64,000 nucleotides of DNA. Source: Parashewanella spongiae. GTDB taxonomy: Bacteria; Pseudomonadota; Gammaproteobacteria; Enterobacterales; Shewanellaceae. This document shows positions 48,184-58,516 of the stretch, piece by piece. The notes under the pieces were generated by a model. It did not search any database and was not told where the DNA came from. It saw nothing but the letters and a program-made list of their open reading frames with translations. Position numbers and translations under genes: made by a program. Each line of letters starts with the position of its first letter. Within the stretch, counting starts at the first letter, position 1. The stretch spans positions 2,046,001-2,110,000 of the forward strand of contig NZ_CP037952.1 in NCBI RefSeq assembly GCF_004358345.1. The letters run 5' to 3'.

Positions 48184-51100
48184 ATGGCTACGCCAACACC
48201 AAAAGGAGAAAAAATACTTTGGGCGTTTGCTCAAAATTTTAATCCAGAAGAAGGGGCTGATTCGGAAAAAGACCTCTCAGTTTCTGGGTATAGCCTTATA
48301 AATAATACATATAAAATAATCTATAAAGATGGCCGAATAGGAGTGCAAAGAGTTAAGTTTGCGTCTTTTTTAGGGAAGTCTGAAATTACATACCTTGATT
48401 CTCCCCAAGAAAGCTCTCCTTCGACACGAAGTTGGATTGTTCGTTCCTTGGTCGTCTCTGACAAAGGAATTGCTGCTAAATTTGTTTCATCAACGTTAAA
48501 TCATACGAGCAAAAGAGCATTAGTTGAAACTTATAAACAGATTGGCGAAATAAGTCATGAACGACAGCGAGAAGTGTTAAGTGGATTAGGTTTCATTAAA
48601 AGGAAAGAGCTTATCACTGAGCTGGGTGTGAATGAATGTGCCGAGATGTTGCATGAATTATCGTTAAACACTAATCCACATGCTGCAAAAGTAATTTCCA
48701 TCAACAATCAAAAGGTTAAAGAACTTTATCATTTTTTGGTTCAATCGGATCCTGAAAAAGCTATCCAAGTCTTTGAAAAGCTATCTGACTGGGACGTTGA
48801 GGTTCAGTTACTGGAAAAGTTATCTAAAGATGAAAAATCCTATGTGTTAGAGCATCTAAGTCCTGAGACAATTGCACAAATATTACCTAAACAGGAAGAA
48901 AGCCAGCTCGATATTTTTTTGCAATCAAGTATGCCATGCACTACAAAGTCTCCAATGGATTCTGATGAGTTAAATGAAGACGTAGTAGACGATGACAAAT
49001 TAGACGATAATTGGGATTGGCAAATAATAGATGCTGATAATGAAGAGGATATTAGTGACAAGCCACATGTAGATCATAATGAGGTCGCTCTACAGGATAT
49101 GGTTTCAACTAGTAATCCAAAAACTTCTCATTCAAAGCCAGCTGTAAGTGGTCAGCCTCTGAAAGTACAAGTAGAAACCCCTGAGAAACCAGAAGTATCA
49201 ATACAAAGAGCTAATTCTATTCTTAGAGCGTGTTCAGTAAAAATAGCAGCAAAATTACTGCTAGATTTAAGCGATTCTGATAAAAAGCTCGCTTTCAATT
49301 TATTAACTCAATCGGCTAGAAAAACTGAAATTTTTCAAGCTATGGTTTCTCAAGCTGCCAATGTTGGCGAACCATCAATATCTTCTGTTAGTGTTCTTTT
49401 TTGCCAACTTGAGGCTACAGATAAAGAGCATGCGAAACAGCTCCTTCGTCGAGTTGAACATGAACAAGATTATGGAGTGCTATTTAAAGAAGTTAGAGCA
49501 GACAAAGCCGCTGAAATTTTATTTGGTGAATCCCCTGAACTAGTTTCAGAAATAATTAAACACGTATATCCAAAAAATGTAGAGTTAGTTTTAGAAGTTT
49601 CAGGTTTAAACCCTAGAACAGGCTTGGCCAAAGAAGGCAACAAAAATAATGAGTGTTTAAATAAATTTAAAGCGGTTTTTGTTTTACTACCTGAACACCT
49701 TCAAATTCAATTATTATCTTTATTGCCTGAAGAACAAACGATAATTGTTGCGGCTGATATAGAAGCAAAGCTTATTATTAGTTTATTACTGAAAGTAGAT
49801 CCAAAAATAGCGGCAGCAATTATTAATCAAGACGCTTTCAAAACAAAATCATTGGCTGATTTTATTTCTGAAAATAATTCTGAAGCAAGAATGTCTGATG
49901 TTTTGCAATTGGTAAAAATATCCAAATTGCATGAGGCGTTAATACGTGTCTCATCTGAAATAGCAAAGGTCTGTATTTCTCAACTAAAGGGTGAGCAATA
50001 TATAGAAGTATTAAAACAGGATTTAAAAACTCAAGAATGTTTTTTGGCTAAAAAATTTCCTTCACTTTTTAGACGAGAATTAGGCCAATTTTCTGTATTG
50101 GAGCAAGCAACATTAGTTAATGCATATTTCAGTGTTGATGACTTAAGACAAGATGCAAGATTAATTTATGGTCTTGTAATTTCAGCAAAAGAAGTTTCTC
50201 ACCAAGCTGTGTTTTTACTGGCTATGAACCCTGATTGTTTCTGTGAAGCTGTTGTAGAGTCAAAATTATCGCCTGAAGCCATTACATGTATTATTAAGAA
50301 AGTTGAAGAAGGTGAATTTGAAAGTAGTAATTTGGCAAAAAAAATAAACTTATTGCCGCTGGATAACCGCATTAAATTTTTTATGGTTCCAACGACTAAA
50401 GCTCAAGTTAAAAATTACCTCTCTCAAATGGAACCTAAAGCTGCAGCTGAAGTAATGTTTGAGTTGCTACAAGCTGATAGAGAAACTTGGGCCACAGAAT
50501 TTATGAACTATGAGGTGGAAGTTCTGTATCCAAGGCTTGGAGCGGGTGTGATAATTAGTTCGGCTATTAAATATTGCCTAATGAAAAGGGATGTCGAGTT
50601 TCAATTAAACACTTTGATTTATTTTGGAAAAAAATGTCCAGCTATAGGGATTTCAGTATGGGGTAAATTGCATAATGCCCCTGAAGGATTTTCTGAGCGT
50701 TTAATAAGAAAGCCTGCATTTGAGATTGCGCCGCTTATTGCTGCAGGGATAGATAAAAAAGTTGAAGGGATTGCTAATATTTGTTCTCAATTATCAACTG
50801 AAGAACTACAAGAATTATTGGGTAACCTTAATAAATTAAATAAAGTTGACCAAGCCGCCAAATTAACATTTGCGATAAGCCAATTGAAAGATGGCAAACA
50901 AAAAATTGTAGATTTACCGACAGCTCTAATCGTATCAATGCTTAAGGCAATTGTGCCAGAAGAAAACAAAAATCATTTTTTAACTTTCTTAAGCCGTGAA
51001 AATTCTGAAAAATTACTTAACTGTTGGGCTGCCATTCCTACAAGAGAATTAGCTGAATTTGTTAAAAACTGTGATGAGCAAAACCTGTCATTCATTTGCC

Positions 51101-53247
51101 AAGCATTGCCAGAAGGTGAGCTTATAGAAACCATTAAAGCGATATTAAAAAGTAATGTTGAAAAATGCTATCAAGCTATCAATGTGGTTAACCCTGTGGT
51201 AATTGTTTCTGTTTTTAATCAATTATCGCGTCAAGAACAATTGAGAGCCCTACCTAAGATTATCGCTCAACAGATAGAACAATCGACTTATCTTTTACAA
51301 ACATTAGATGATGACAAATTGTTGTCATTACTCAATGATTTAGAAAAAGAATATATAGAACTTGTTGTGCTTTATATGATCAACAATACCCCAATAAAGT
51401 TGAAAAATCTTTCGCATAACCCGAGTAGTTACCCAATCATTCAAAGTGTGTCAGATCAAATTTTTGTAAGTGAGTTAGCAGTATTTGATGTACCTGTTGT
51501 AAAAAAAATATTGAACTCGATGTTAAATCGAGACTTAGTAAGGATTACTAAAAGCTGCGCTGAACATGATGGCGTAGTTATTTTGCAAAATTCGAATGAC
51601 TGGGTTCGCAAAGAAATACTCGAAGATTTAGTTAACAATGAAGAACGAGTCACTCTGTCTCATTTACTCAAAACGATTTCTCAAGATGAACTAGCCGCGT
51701 TATTTATGCTTTATCCTGAGTTTAATAATTTGAATATGACAGGGAGTATATGCGAGTGTGCGCCGAGTGAACTGATTATTCCGGCATTAAATCAAGCGGA
51801 TCAACAAGCATACCTTAGCTTTAGTTCATTATCAGCTTGTGACGTTCTTCAAATGAAAATGGCGTATGAAAAGTCGGTTGAAGAATTAGGTAACAACGAA
51901 ACAATATATGACGCCAGTCATTTGATCCAAGAATTTAATGTGCTTTTATTGGAGCAAACCAAATTCACTCAAGAATTCATAGAGTGCATTCCAGCAACAA
52001 TTAAATGGCAATTACTCGCTGACAACTGTGACGAAGAATGGTGTAAGGAATATTTGCTTACGGCCTCTGAAGAGTCGATAATGAACATTCATTCGAAGCT
52101 AATAGGCGATGGAAAACATCACAAAGCTGAGCAAATAATGGAAGAGTGGGTATTTATCCATAGAGAGGTAACTCAAATTGGAGAAGCCTTTATACAAGAG
52201 CCTGAGGTTACCTCTGTTTTCGATCAAATTTCTCAGCACTTATTATCCAGTGATCTAGCAAGCGCTTCTACATTATTTATTTCACAATCGTTTGACAGTC
52301 AGGTAGTTGTGCTCAATCAACTCGAAGCAGCAGATTGCGGTAGTATTCTGCTACAAATGGATTTTGAAGAAGCAAAAATGCTACTCATCGAGTTAGCTAA
52401 AATTTCGAATAGTACACAGCAAGATTATATTAAGATAAATCAAATTCTAAATGTATTGGAGAATCAAGAGCTAATCTTAGCTGTATGGAAGCAAAATATG
52501 GCTTTAATTAGTTATATTGACCCCTTTACAAATGTTGATACAGGTCCTGTTATTAATAAGCTTTTTGCCTTCGATGAAGGAAGCTCAGGAGAGGAAGAAT
52601 TTGGTGGTTTTGACGATGATGATCCTGCTCTTCAGCAGGCTATTGCTGCTTCGACTGCAACGGCAAATGGGATTCTTCAATACGCACCTGTAGAAGTACC
52701 GGAAGGTTTTGAGTTTTATGCAATATCTGATAATGGCGATTGCTTTTTTAGAGCAAAGTTAGCGATTGAAAGACGTGATCGAGCTTGGTTAAAAGATAAA
52801 ACTAAAATGGACGTTCATCGGATATTAAGCACTTCAAAAGATATAAAAAAAGTCACCGAAGCCGTTGAGTCGAGCCTTAAAAACGCCGTTGAGGTGCTTC
52901 AAATAGATTTAAATTTCTTGCTTAGAATTGCAGGAGAAAAGGGGTTTGAGCGAAGTGTAAAAGGAGCCGCTGAATTAATTTGTAAAAAGTGCATAAGACA
53001 TGATGAGTTTCAAATCTATTCAAACCAAGGGTTAGAGCAGGCTATTGAAGGTTCTGAACTTCAAGTAGAAGAGCAAGAGAGTAAACAAACTTTATTTTAT
53101 TATTTACCCGATATGATCGGGAATATAATGGTAGAAAAATTTAACATTGCTTCACATCAAGTAGATGATGTAACCCCTTATATATGTAAATTATCTGCAG
53201 GCCATATTGATTTAATTGCACCGATAGGCTTTTTTGACAGAACATGA
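48184..53247 (+). CDS. Giant helical-repeat protein with C-terminal OTU cysteine-protease domain
   Basis: 1,687 aa from ATG 48184 (GGAG 6 nt before; the ATG at 48172 is upstream of that site). No signal peptide. An N-terminal beta-rich segment (about 1-75) is followed by a very long alpha-helical region (about 85-1450) with recurring AAxIL/AAEVMFELL and EHLSPETIAQIL units, reminiscent of MgtE-N or HEAT-like solenoids, with an acidic linker around 255-300. The C-terminal domain (about 1500-1687) has the OTU signature DNGDCFFRA, with Cys1520 and Asp1516/1519, and His1674 in AGHIDLIAP. OTU proteases cleave ubiquitin or ubiquitin-like chains. In bacteria they are typically delivered into eukaryotic hosts, so a secreted effector is inferred. 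Confidence 0.75.
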   Translation: MATPTPKGEKILWAFAQNFNPEEGADSEKDLSVSGYSLINNTYKIIYKDGRIGVQRVKFASFLGKSEITYLDSPQESSPSTRSWIVRSLVVSDKGIAAKFVSSTLNHTSKRALVETYKQIGEISHERQREVLSGLGFIKRKELITELGVNECAEMLHELSLNTNPHAAKVISINNQKVKELYHFLVQSDPEKAIQVFEKLSDWDVEVQLLEKLSKDEKSYVLEHLSPETIAQILPKQEESQLDIFLQSSMPCTTKSPMDSDELNEDVVDDDKLDDNWDWQIIDADNEEDISDKPHVDHNEVALQDMVSTSNPKTSHSKPAVSGQPLKVQVETPEKPEVSIQRANSILRACSVKIAAKLLLDLSDSDKKLAFNLLTQSARKTEIFQAMVSQAANVGEPSISSVSVLFCQLEATDKEHAKQLLRRVEHEQDYGVLFKEVRADKAAEILFGESPELVSEIIKHVYPKNVELVLEVSGLNPRTGLAKEGNKNNECLNKFKAVFVLLPEHLQIQLLSLLPEEQTIIVAADIEAKLIISLLLKVDPKIAAAIINQDAFKTKSLADFISENNSEARMSDVLQLVKISKLHEALIRVSSEIAKVCISQLKGEQYIEVLKQDLKTQECFLAKKFPSLFRRELGQFSVLEQATLVNAYFSVDDLRQDARLIYGLVISAKEVSHQAVFLLAMNPDCFCEAVVESKLSPEAITCIIKKVEEGEFESSNLAKKINLLPLDNRIKFFMVPTTKAQVKNYLSQMEPKAAAEVMFELLQADRETWATEFMNYEVEVLYPRLGAGVIISSAIKYCLMKRDVEFQLNTLIYFGKKCPAIGISVWGKLHNAPEGFSERLIRKPAFEIAPLIAAGIDKKVEGIANICSQLSTEELQELLGNLNKLNKVDQAAKLTFAISQLKDGKQKIVDLPTALIVSMLKAIVPEENKNHFLTFLSRENSEKLLNCWAAIPTRELAEFVKNCDEQNLSFICQALPEGELIETIKAILKSNVEKCYQAINVVNPVVIVSVFNQLSRQEQLRALPKIIAQQIEQSTYLLQTLDDDKLLSLLNDLEKEYIELVVLYMINNTPIKLKNLSHNPSSYPIIQSVSDQIFVSELAVFDVPVVKKILNSMLNRDLVRITKSCAEHDGVVILQNSNDWVRKEILEDLVNNEERVTLSHLLKTISQDELAALFMLYPEFNNLNMTGSICECAPSELIIPALNQADQQAYLSFSSLSACDVLQMKMAYEKSVEELGNNETIYDASHLIQEFNVLLLEQTKFTQEFIECIPATIKWQLLADNCDEEWCKEYLLTASEESIMNIHSKLIGDGKHHKAEQIMEEWVFIHREVTQIGEAFIQEPEVTSVFDQISQHLLSSDLASASTLFISQSFDSQVVVLNQLEAADCGSILLQMDFEEAKMLLIELAKISNSTQQDYIKINQILNVLENQELILAVWKQNMALISYIDPFTNVDTGPVINKLFAFDEGSSGEEEFGGFDDDDPALQQAIAASTATANGILQYAPVEVPEGFEFYAISDNGDCFFRAKLAIERRDRAWLKDKTKMDVHRILSTSKDIKKVTEAVESSLKNAVEVLQIDLNFLLRIAGEKGFERSVKGAAELICKKCIRHDEFQIYSNQGLEQAIEGSELQVEEQESKQTLFYYLPDMIGNIMVEKFNIASHQVDDVTPYICKLSAGHIDLIAPIGFFDRT

Positions 53248-53255
53248 AAATAATT

Positions 53256-53291
53256 TTGATTGCTTAACAAACTAACCTGTTAAGCAATCAA
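53256..53291. terminator. Bidirectional terminator between OTU gene and rhlE
   Basis: A 14-bp stem TTGATTGCTTAACA (53256-53269) with TGTTAAGCAATCAA (53278-53291) and an 8-nt loop. T/A tracts lie on both sides of the stem. The flanking genes converge. Confidence 0.85.
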
Positions 53292-53302
53292 AGCTTTTCA
53301 CG

Positions 53303-54673
53303 TTAAGAACGAGTGCGAGGTTTATTGCCAGAAGTTGAAGACAGTCTCGGTTTTTTATTGTCGCTTCTTACTCTTGGCGTCGAATTTGAGTGTCGCGACT
53401 TGTTACTTTTAGTATTAGAATTTTCTTTCTTGTTTGATTTATTGTCTTGTTGGGTTCGAGCACTTGAATCTTCTTGTTGTTTCTTTGGTTTTTTAGCTTT
53501 TTTAGCTTTAGGCTGAGTTAAAATAGTTTCTGGTAATGTATGGACAGGTTCATAACCATTAATAGGCTCACGGCTGATCAATTTTTGGATCAAATTTTCG
53601 ATATCTTTTAATTGCTTCGATTCTTCAGAAGAAACCAAAGATACCGCCTGTCCGGTTGCACCAGCACGACCAGTACGACCAATACGGTGAACATAATCTT
53701 CCGCGACAGTCGGTAAGTCGAAGTTAACTACTTGAGGGAGCTGGTCGATATCTAAGCCTCGCGCAGCGATGTCTGTTGCAACCAGCACTTTAACAGCACC
53801 ACTTTTAAATTCAGCTAATGCTTTAGTACGTGCACCTTGGCTTTTATTACCATGGATAGCGGCGGCTTGAATACCCGATTGAATCAGGTTTTTGGTAATT
53901 CGGTTTGCACCATGTTTAGTGCGACTGAATACCAAAACCTGTTTCCAGTTGTTTGATTTAAATAACTTTATCAACACCTTGGTTTTTTGGCTTTTATCAA
54001 CAATATGCAGCCATTGTTTTACGGCTTTTACTGTTGAATTTGGCGGAGTTACCGACACTTCAATTGGGTTGTGAACAATCGTTTTAGCTAATTTTCGAAT
54101 GTCGTCTGAAAATGTTGCCGAGAACATTAAATTTTGTCTTTGCTTAGGAATAATCGCCAAAATTTTACGAATATCGTGAATGAAACCCATATCTAACATG
54201 CGATCAGCTTCATCTAGCACCAGCACTTCGAGTTGTTTAAATTTAATGGCGTTTTGATGATATAAATCGAGCAAACGACCCGGTGTTGCCACTAAAATAT
54301 CAACCCCACGGCGTAGTTTTATCATCTGAGGATTGATTTTTACGCCACCAAACACAACGGTAGAACGCAAGGGTAGGTGCTTACTGTAAGTTTCAACATT
54401 TTCATGAACCTGCGCCGCTAGCTCACGAGTTGGCGTTAAAATAAGTGCTCTGACTTCATTTTGGCCAACTTTCTGTCCACCGCTCAATAATTCTAGTAAA
54501 GGCAAAGTGAATCCAGCTGTTTTCCCCGTTCCTGTTTGCGCAGCAGCCATGACGTCTTTACCTGAAAGCACCGCAGGAATGGCTTGTTCTTGGATCGGAG
54601 AAGGAGTTTTATATCCTTTATTGGCGACAGCTTTAAGAATAGGTTCTGATAAACCAAGAGAAGTAAAACTCAT
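53303..54673 (-). CDS. rhlE: DEAD-box ATP-dependent RNA helicase
   Basis: 456 aa from ATG 54673 (MSFTSLGLS, the usual family start; the frame extends to a GTG at 54688). Q motif [10 protein letters not shown], Walker [26 protein letters not shown] and [10 protein letters not shown] are all present. The C-terminal tail (about 375-456) is Lys/Ser/Asn-rich and presumably binds RNA. RhlE-type helicases remodel rRNA during ribosome maturation. Confidence 0.94.
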   Translation of the reverse strand: MSFTSLGLSEPILKAVANKGYKTPSPIQEQAIPAVLSGKDVMAAAQTGTGKTAGFTLPLLELLSGGQKVGQNEVRALILTPTRELAAQVHENVETYSKHLPLRSTVVFGGVKINPQMIKLRRGVDILVATPGRLLDLYHQNAIKFKQLEVLVLDEADRMLDMGFIHDIRKILAIIPKQRQNLMFSATFSDDIRKLAKTIVHNPIEVSVTPPNSTVKAVKQWLHIVDKSQKTKVLIKLFKSNNWKQVLVFSRTKHGANRITKNLIQSGIQAAAIHGNKSQGARTKALAEFKSGAVKVLVATDIAARGLDIDQLPQVVNFDLPTVAEDYVHRIGRTGRAGATGQAVSLVSSEESKQLKDIENLIQKLISREPINGYEPVHTLPETILTQPKAKKAKKPKKQQEDSSARTQQDNKSNKKENSNTKSNKSRHSNSTPRVRSDNKKPRLSSTSGNKPRTRS

Positions 54674-56026
54674 AAAAAATGGACTCACAGTTAGCCGCTT
54701 ACGCTTGAAAAAAGCTGGGGTCTAGATGAAGGTGCGCTAGCTTACCCTAACTGTGCGTAGAGTGCCATGAATACTCGTTTGTTGCTTCAACCTAAATAAA
54801 TCGGTTGAATGCACAATTTAACTTTAATTTATTGAAGTTAAATAAAAAATTAAACAACCCGAATTCACCCATCAGGTGAGTGCTGAACATTCATATGCTT
54901 GCCAAAATCACGGCTAGCTATGTTATAAATTTTGCAAGTAGAAACGAAGTAACGACTAGGGCAAACGGGTCAAAAATAAGCAATCAAATTTGATCGTTTG
55001 CCAAACTATAGCGATCGTGGTTTATAATAGTCTTTGCTTGTTAATTTCTATGAAAACTACGACAATCAGCGACTTTTTTGATGGCCTACCCGACCCTCGT
55101 ATGTCACGAACTTTACATCATCCTCTGATTAACATTATAACCATTACTCTATGTGCGGTTATCTGTGGCTGCGATAATTTCAATGCTATTGAAGAATATG
55201 GGAAATCGAAGAAAAAATGGTTCGAAACTTTTTTAGATATGCCTCATGGCGTCCCAAGCCATGATACCTTTAACGATGTTCTCAACCGCTTATGCCCTAA
55301 GGCTTTTCATGCCACTTTTATAGCGTGGGCGCAACACCTTTGTACAATTGACGAAGATATCATTCCTCTTGATGGCAAGACACTGAGAAGAACTCTGGAT
55401 AAAGTGAATGAAGTTCCAGCAATACATATCGTTAATGCTTGGTCAGTAAAAAATAATCTTTGCTTAGGGCAAATGAAAGTTGACGGTAAAAGCAACGAGA
55501 TAACAGCCATTCCTAAGTTGTTAGAGCTCCTCGATATTAAAGGGGCAACCATTACCACTGATGCAATGGGTTGCCAGTTTAAAATTGCAGATAAAATCAT
55601 TGAAAAAAAAGCTAATTATATTTTCGCCCTTAAAGGTAGCCAAGGTGAGTTCTTTGAAGATATCAAATTATTTTTAGATACAGAACTCGAGTCTAGATTT
55701 AAAAAAATTCACTACGATATGTTTGAGGAAGTCGATAAAGATCACGGTCGAATTGAACAAAGAAAAGTTTGGGTCACGTCTGACGTAGAGTGGCTCAGAA
55801 AACGCCATAGTAGATGGTCAAGCTTAAACAGCATTGTAGTCGTAGAATCTACTAGGGAACAAAAAGGGATAGAGAAGACCATGGAAAGACGCTATTACAT
55901 CAGTAGTCATTTGAAACCTAAAGCTGAGTTTATCTCAAATGCAATACGTTCTCATTGGTTTGTTGAAAATAAGCTCCACTGGCAACTGGATGTAAGCTTT
56001 GATGAAGATTCATGTCGGTTAAGAAG

Positions 56027-57506
56027 CAATGGCACTAACTTAAGAATTACTTCTGATATACCTTAAGCCTACGTGCTTGTTTTCTTGAATGTTGTAACCT
56101 TGGTGTCGGTTTCGGTCGCCTTTTCTTTGCTCTCGGTTCTTTTCTCCCCGGGCGATTGCCAACGATATGCTCGCCGATAATATCTGCTATCACATCCAAT
56201 AAAGTGTCAATGATCCCTTCGGTGGCTTGCAAAAGTAATATCTGAAAATCTTGTAATGCGTCATGTGCGGCTTTAAAACTTGCCTCTCTAGGCGATATTC
56301 CTTTTTTTTTCTGCCGCTCGGCACATAAGTGCCCTTATCATGTTGTAAACTAACAAATGAACATCAATTTCCTTACGCACCATATCTGGACTACCACACC
56401 TTAAAATATCCATTTTCATCATGGTCTTGATTGACCTAAAATCCAACTCGATATGCCATCGTGAAACGTATAAATCAATAATATCTTGCTTCGGATAGAC
56501 TTCTTTATCCGTGAGCGTGGTAACAATGATACGTTTCTTTGTTCCTACCATTCTGACGATAAGCTTTTCTGGCACTTGAGCGTAATCCTCTGGGGTCATC
56601 CATTCTGGACAGGATGGACGAATTAGCTTAAATAAACCATCTCGCTTACCCAGCTTTTCTTCACAGGTTCTGAAATCGACATTTCTGGCTCCGTTTTTTT
56701 CGAAAACAGCATCAACGCCTAACCCCATTAGTCCTACAAGAACAAAGTAGTTTTCGAAATTAGCATCTCCCAGCACAATGTCACCTTGTTTCAAGTCTGA
56801 CTGCATACTTCTTAATAGTGCCTGCTCGCCAGTACCTTTCCCTTTACAAGGTGAAACAGCCGAGTCAATGACTGCACCGCTACCCAAAGAAATTAACACT
56901 AAAATCCGCAGCTGAGGAAAGCCCAGCCCTTCTTTTTGTGATTTAGGTTGAGGGAATTGGGCTTGGTTCTCGTGCGTATCAGGCATAGATAGTGTTGAGC
57001 CGTCAGTTAATAGCACTCTACGGCCATGCCATAAGTATTTCCCTTGAATCGCTTCATCTAAGTTTTTTCCTGATTTCTTCAATAGCGATTTAATTGACTC
57101 TGGAGATAACCGTTTTCTTGCTTTGCAGTAGGGACCTGTAATTGTGCTGTTTTTCTCTCGACCTATAGCAATTTGATCTCTAGCGTCACTGATTAGTGTG
57201 CAACGACAAGACTTGTTTTCACTGGCAACTTGCTTCATGAAAAGCGAAAGTGTGTGGCAAGCGGGATACTTGCGTACTCTTTGAGTATTATCTTTTTGAA
57301 AATCTTCTAAATCTTGCAGAGTGAGAATTGAAGAAAGTTCATCTTCTTCCGTTTGAGCAAAGCGACGTAACAATTCTGGGGCATCATTGAAGAATTGGCG
57401 AGTTGTAGTATTCATGGCGTGACACTAGAAAAACCTTAATCTGTATGATTTACTCTCTATTGTTCAATTAGTAAACCTTCAGCTAAATCTTAAGTTAGTG
57501 CCATTG
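56027..57506 (-). mobile_element. IS4-family insertion sequence (1,480 bp)
   Basis: Inverted ends CAATGGCACTAACTTAAGA at both sides, with 10-bp duplication GGTTAAGAAG (56017-56026, 57507-57516). Inserted in the transposase gene of the outer ISAs1. Carries one transposase gene on the minus strand, broken near its 3' end. Confidence 0.95.
56047..57415 (-). pseudogene. IS4-family transposase, frameshifted at a nine-A run
   Basis: The frame from ATG 57415 to the stop at 56288 gives 375 aa with TDGSTLSMPD (first Asp region), DANFEN and the YREK signature YVSRWHIELDFRSIK. The typical IS4 C-terminus (VGNRPGRKEPRAKKRRPKP) lies in another frame ending at 56047. The break coincides with nine A residues on the coding strand (56302-56310), and eight would restore one open frame. 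It may be a dead copy, or one rescued by transcriptional slippage. Confidence 0.88.
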
Positions 57507-57824
57507 GGTTAAGAAGTGGAAACGCAGCAGAGAACATGGCTATCATGAATAAAACAGCACTCAACATGCTGAAAAATGAGAAAACAGCAAAAGTAGGAAT
57601 AAAAAGCAAACGTTTAAAAGCGGGCTGGGATGAAGAATATTTGATGAAGGTATTAACTGTGGGCAAACTGGCTGTCTAATTTAGACCCGTTTGCCCTAAA
57701 GTAACGACAGTTTTGTATGTCGGTAACCACTACTTGCTGCTATTCATGCCTTGCTATCAGTAATTTTTTCTGCGTATATAAACGCTCCCAACCGATCTAT
57801 TTAGGTTCAAAGAGTGCAAAAATG

Positions 57825-58424
57825 TTAATCCACTAACTCAATCTCTAGGCTTTCTAATAAATTAATGGCTTCATAACGAGAGAATTTAGCTTGAGTAAGT
57901 TTATTTTCAAAAATATCTATTTGAAAATTTATCGATTCGGTAAAATCAACACACTGTAGGTTAGTTCTCATGAATAAACTATGGTGGAAATCGCAATAGA
58001 TCATTGTTGAATTTGAGAAGTCACCTTCACGAAAATCTACATCGTTTAATTTACATTCTTCGAATATCAAACTGTGCATGCTTAATTCAAAAAAAGATGA
58101 ATCATTAAGAATGCATTTTTTAAATGATATTTCTGGCTCTAAGTTGAATCTCGACCAATCTGCATAAGTCCAATCAATACCTAGCAATTTACATTCAAGA
58201 AAATTGATTTGATAAAAGTGACTATGAGTGAGTTTCACTAAGCTCAAGTTACAGCGATTAAACGTGCAATCGTTGAACTTGCAGTTTTGGAACTTAGCTT
58301 CAGTGAAATCACAATCAATGAATTCGCAATTTTCAAATTCTATTCCTATAAACACAGAGCTAGAATCTGATTGTTGATGAAAGGTTTGCTCAAAATATTG
58401 TTGATTGTTCTCTATCTCAGTCAT
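57825..58424 (-). CDS. Pentapeptide-repeat protein (McbG/Qnr-like)
   Basis: 199 aa built of A(D/N)LxF-type repeats with Cys/Phe at the centre positions (CEFIDCDFTEAKFQNCKF and on). This predicts a right-handed quadrilateral beta-helix. Residue pattern and length are close to McbG and Qnr, which mimic DNA and protect gyrase from microcin B17 or quinolones. The interrupting segment around CKLLGIDWTYADWSRF and the last segment (EAINLLESLEIELVD) fit that group. Target is inferred only. It sits next to the nested IS cluster, so acquisition by transfer is possible. Confidence 0.8.
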   Translation of the reverse strand: MTEIENNQQYFEQTFHQQSDSSSVFIGIEFENCEFIDCDFTEAKFQNCKFNDCTFNRCNLSLVKLTHSHFYQINFLECKLLGIDWTYADWSRFNLEPEISFKKCILNDSSFFELSMHSLIFEECKLNDVDFREGDFSNSTMIYCDFHHSLFMRTNLQCVDFTESINFQIDIFENKLTQAKFSRYEAINLLESLEIELVD

Positions 58425-58516
58425 AGGTTTGTTTTGTTAAATGGGCGTAAGTAACTAATTACTTTACGCCATTGTGTTATTACGTCAATTTGTTAATGAA
58501 TAGTTTATAGAGCGAG

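Larger units (their letters stand above)
55050..57679 (+). pseudogene. ISAs1 transposase gene split by IS4
   Basis: Identical by eye to the transposase at 11681-12820 up to the codons for SCRLRS. It is then broken at 56026 and resumes at 57507 in the duplicated GGTTAAGAAG, running to a stop at 57679. It is inactive unless the inner element excises precisely. Confidence 0.94.
54957..57698 (+). mobile_element. ISAs1-family insertion sequence, copy interrupted by IS4
   Basis: Same ends as the copy at 11588. The 10-bp duplication AAGTAACGAC lies at 54947-54956 and 57699-57708. After removing the inner element (1,480 bp) and one 10-bp duplication, the length is 1,252 bp, the same as the intact copy. 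Confidence 0.95.
54790..57805 (+). mobile_element. Family G element, outermost layer of a triple nest
   Basis: Inverted ends CCTAAATAAATCGGTTG and CAACCGATCTATTTAGG, with TTCAA duplicated on both sides (54785-54789, 57806-57810). About 260 bp are its own sequence, including the hairpin module; the rest is the ISAs1 copy inserted into that module. Confidence 0.82.

Noticed and set aside
54990-56066. A distinct 358-aa transposase
   Set aside because: It is the same ISAs1 transposase as at 11681, cut by IS4; the last residues are read from IS4 end sequence.
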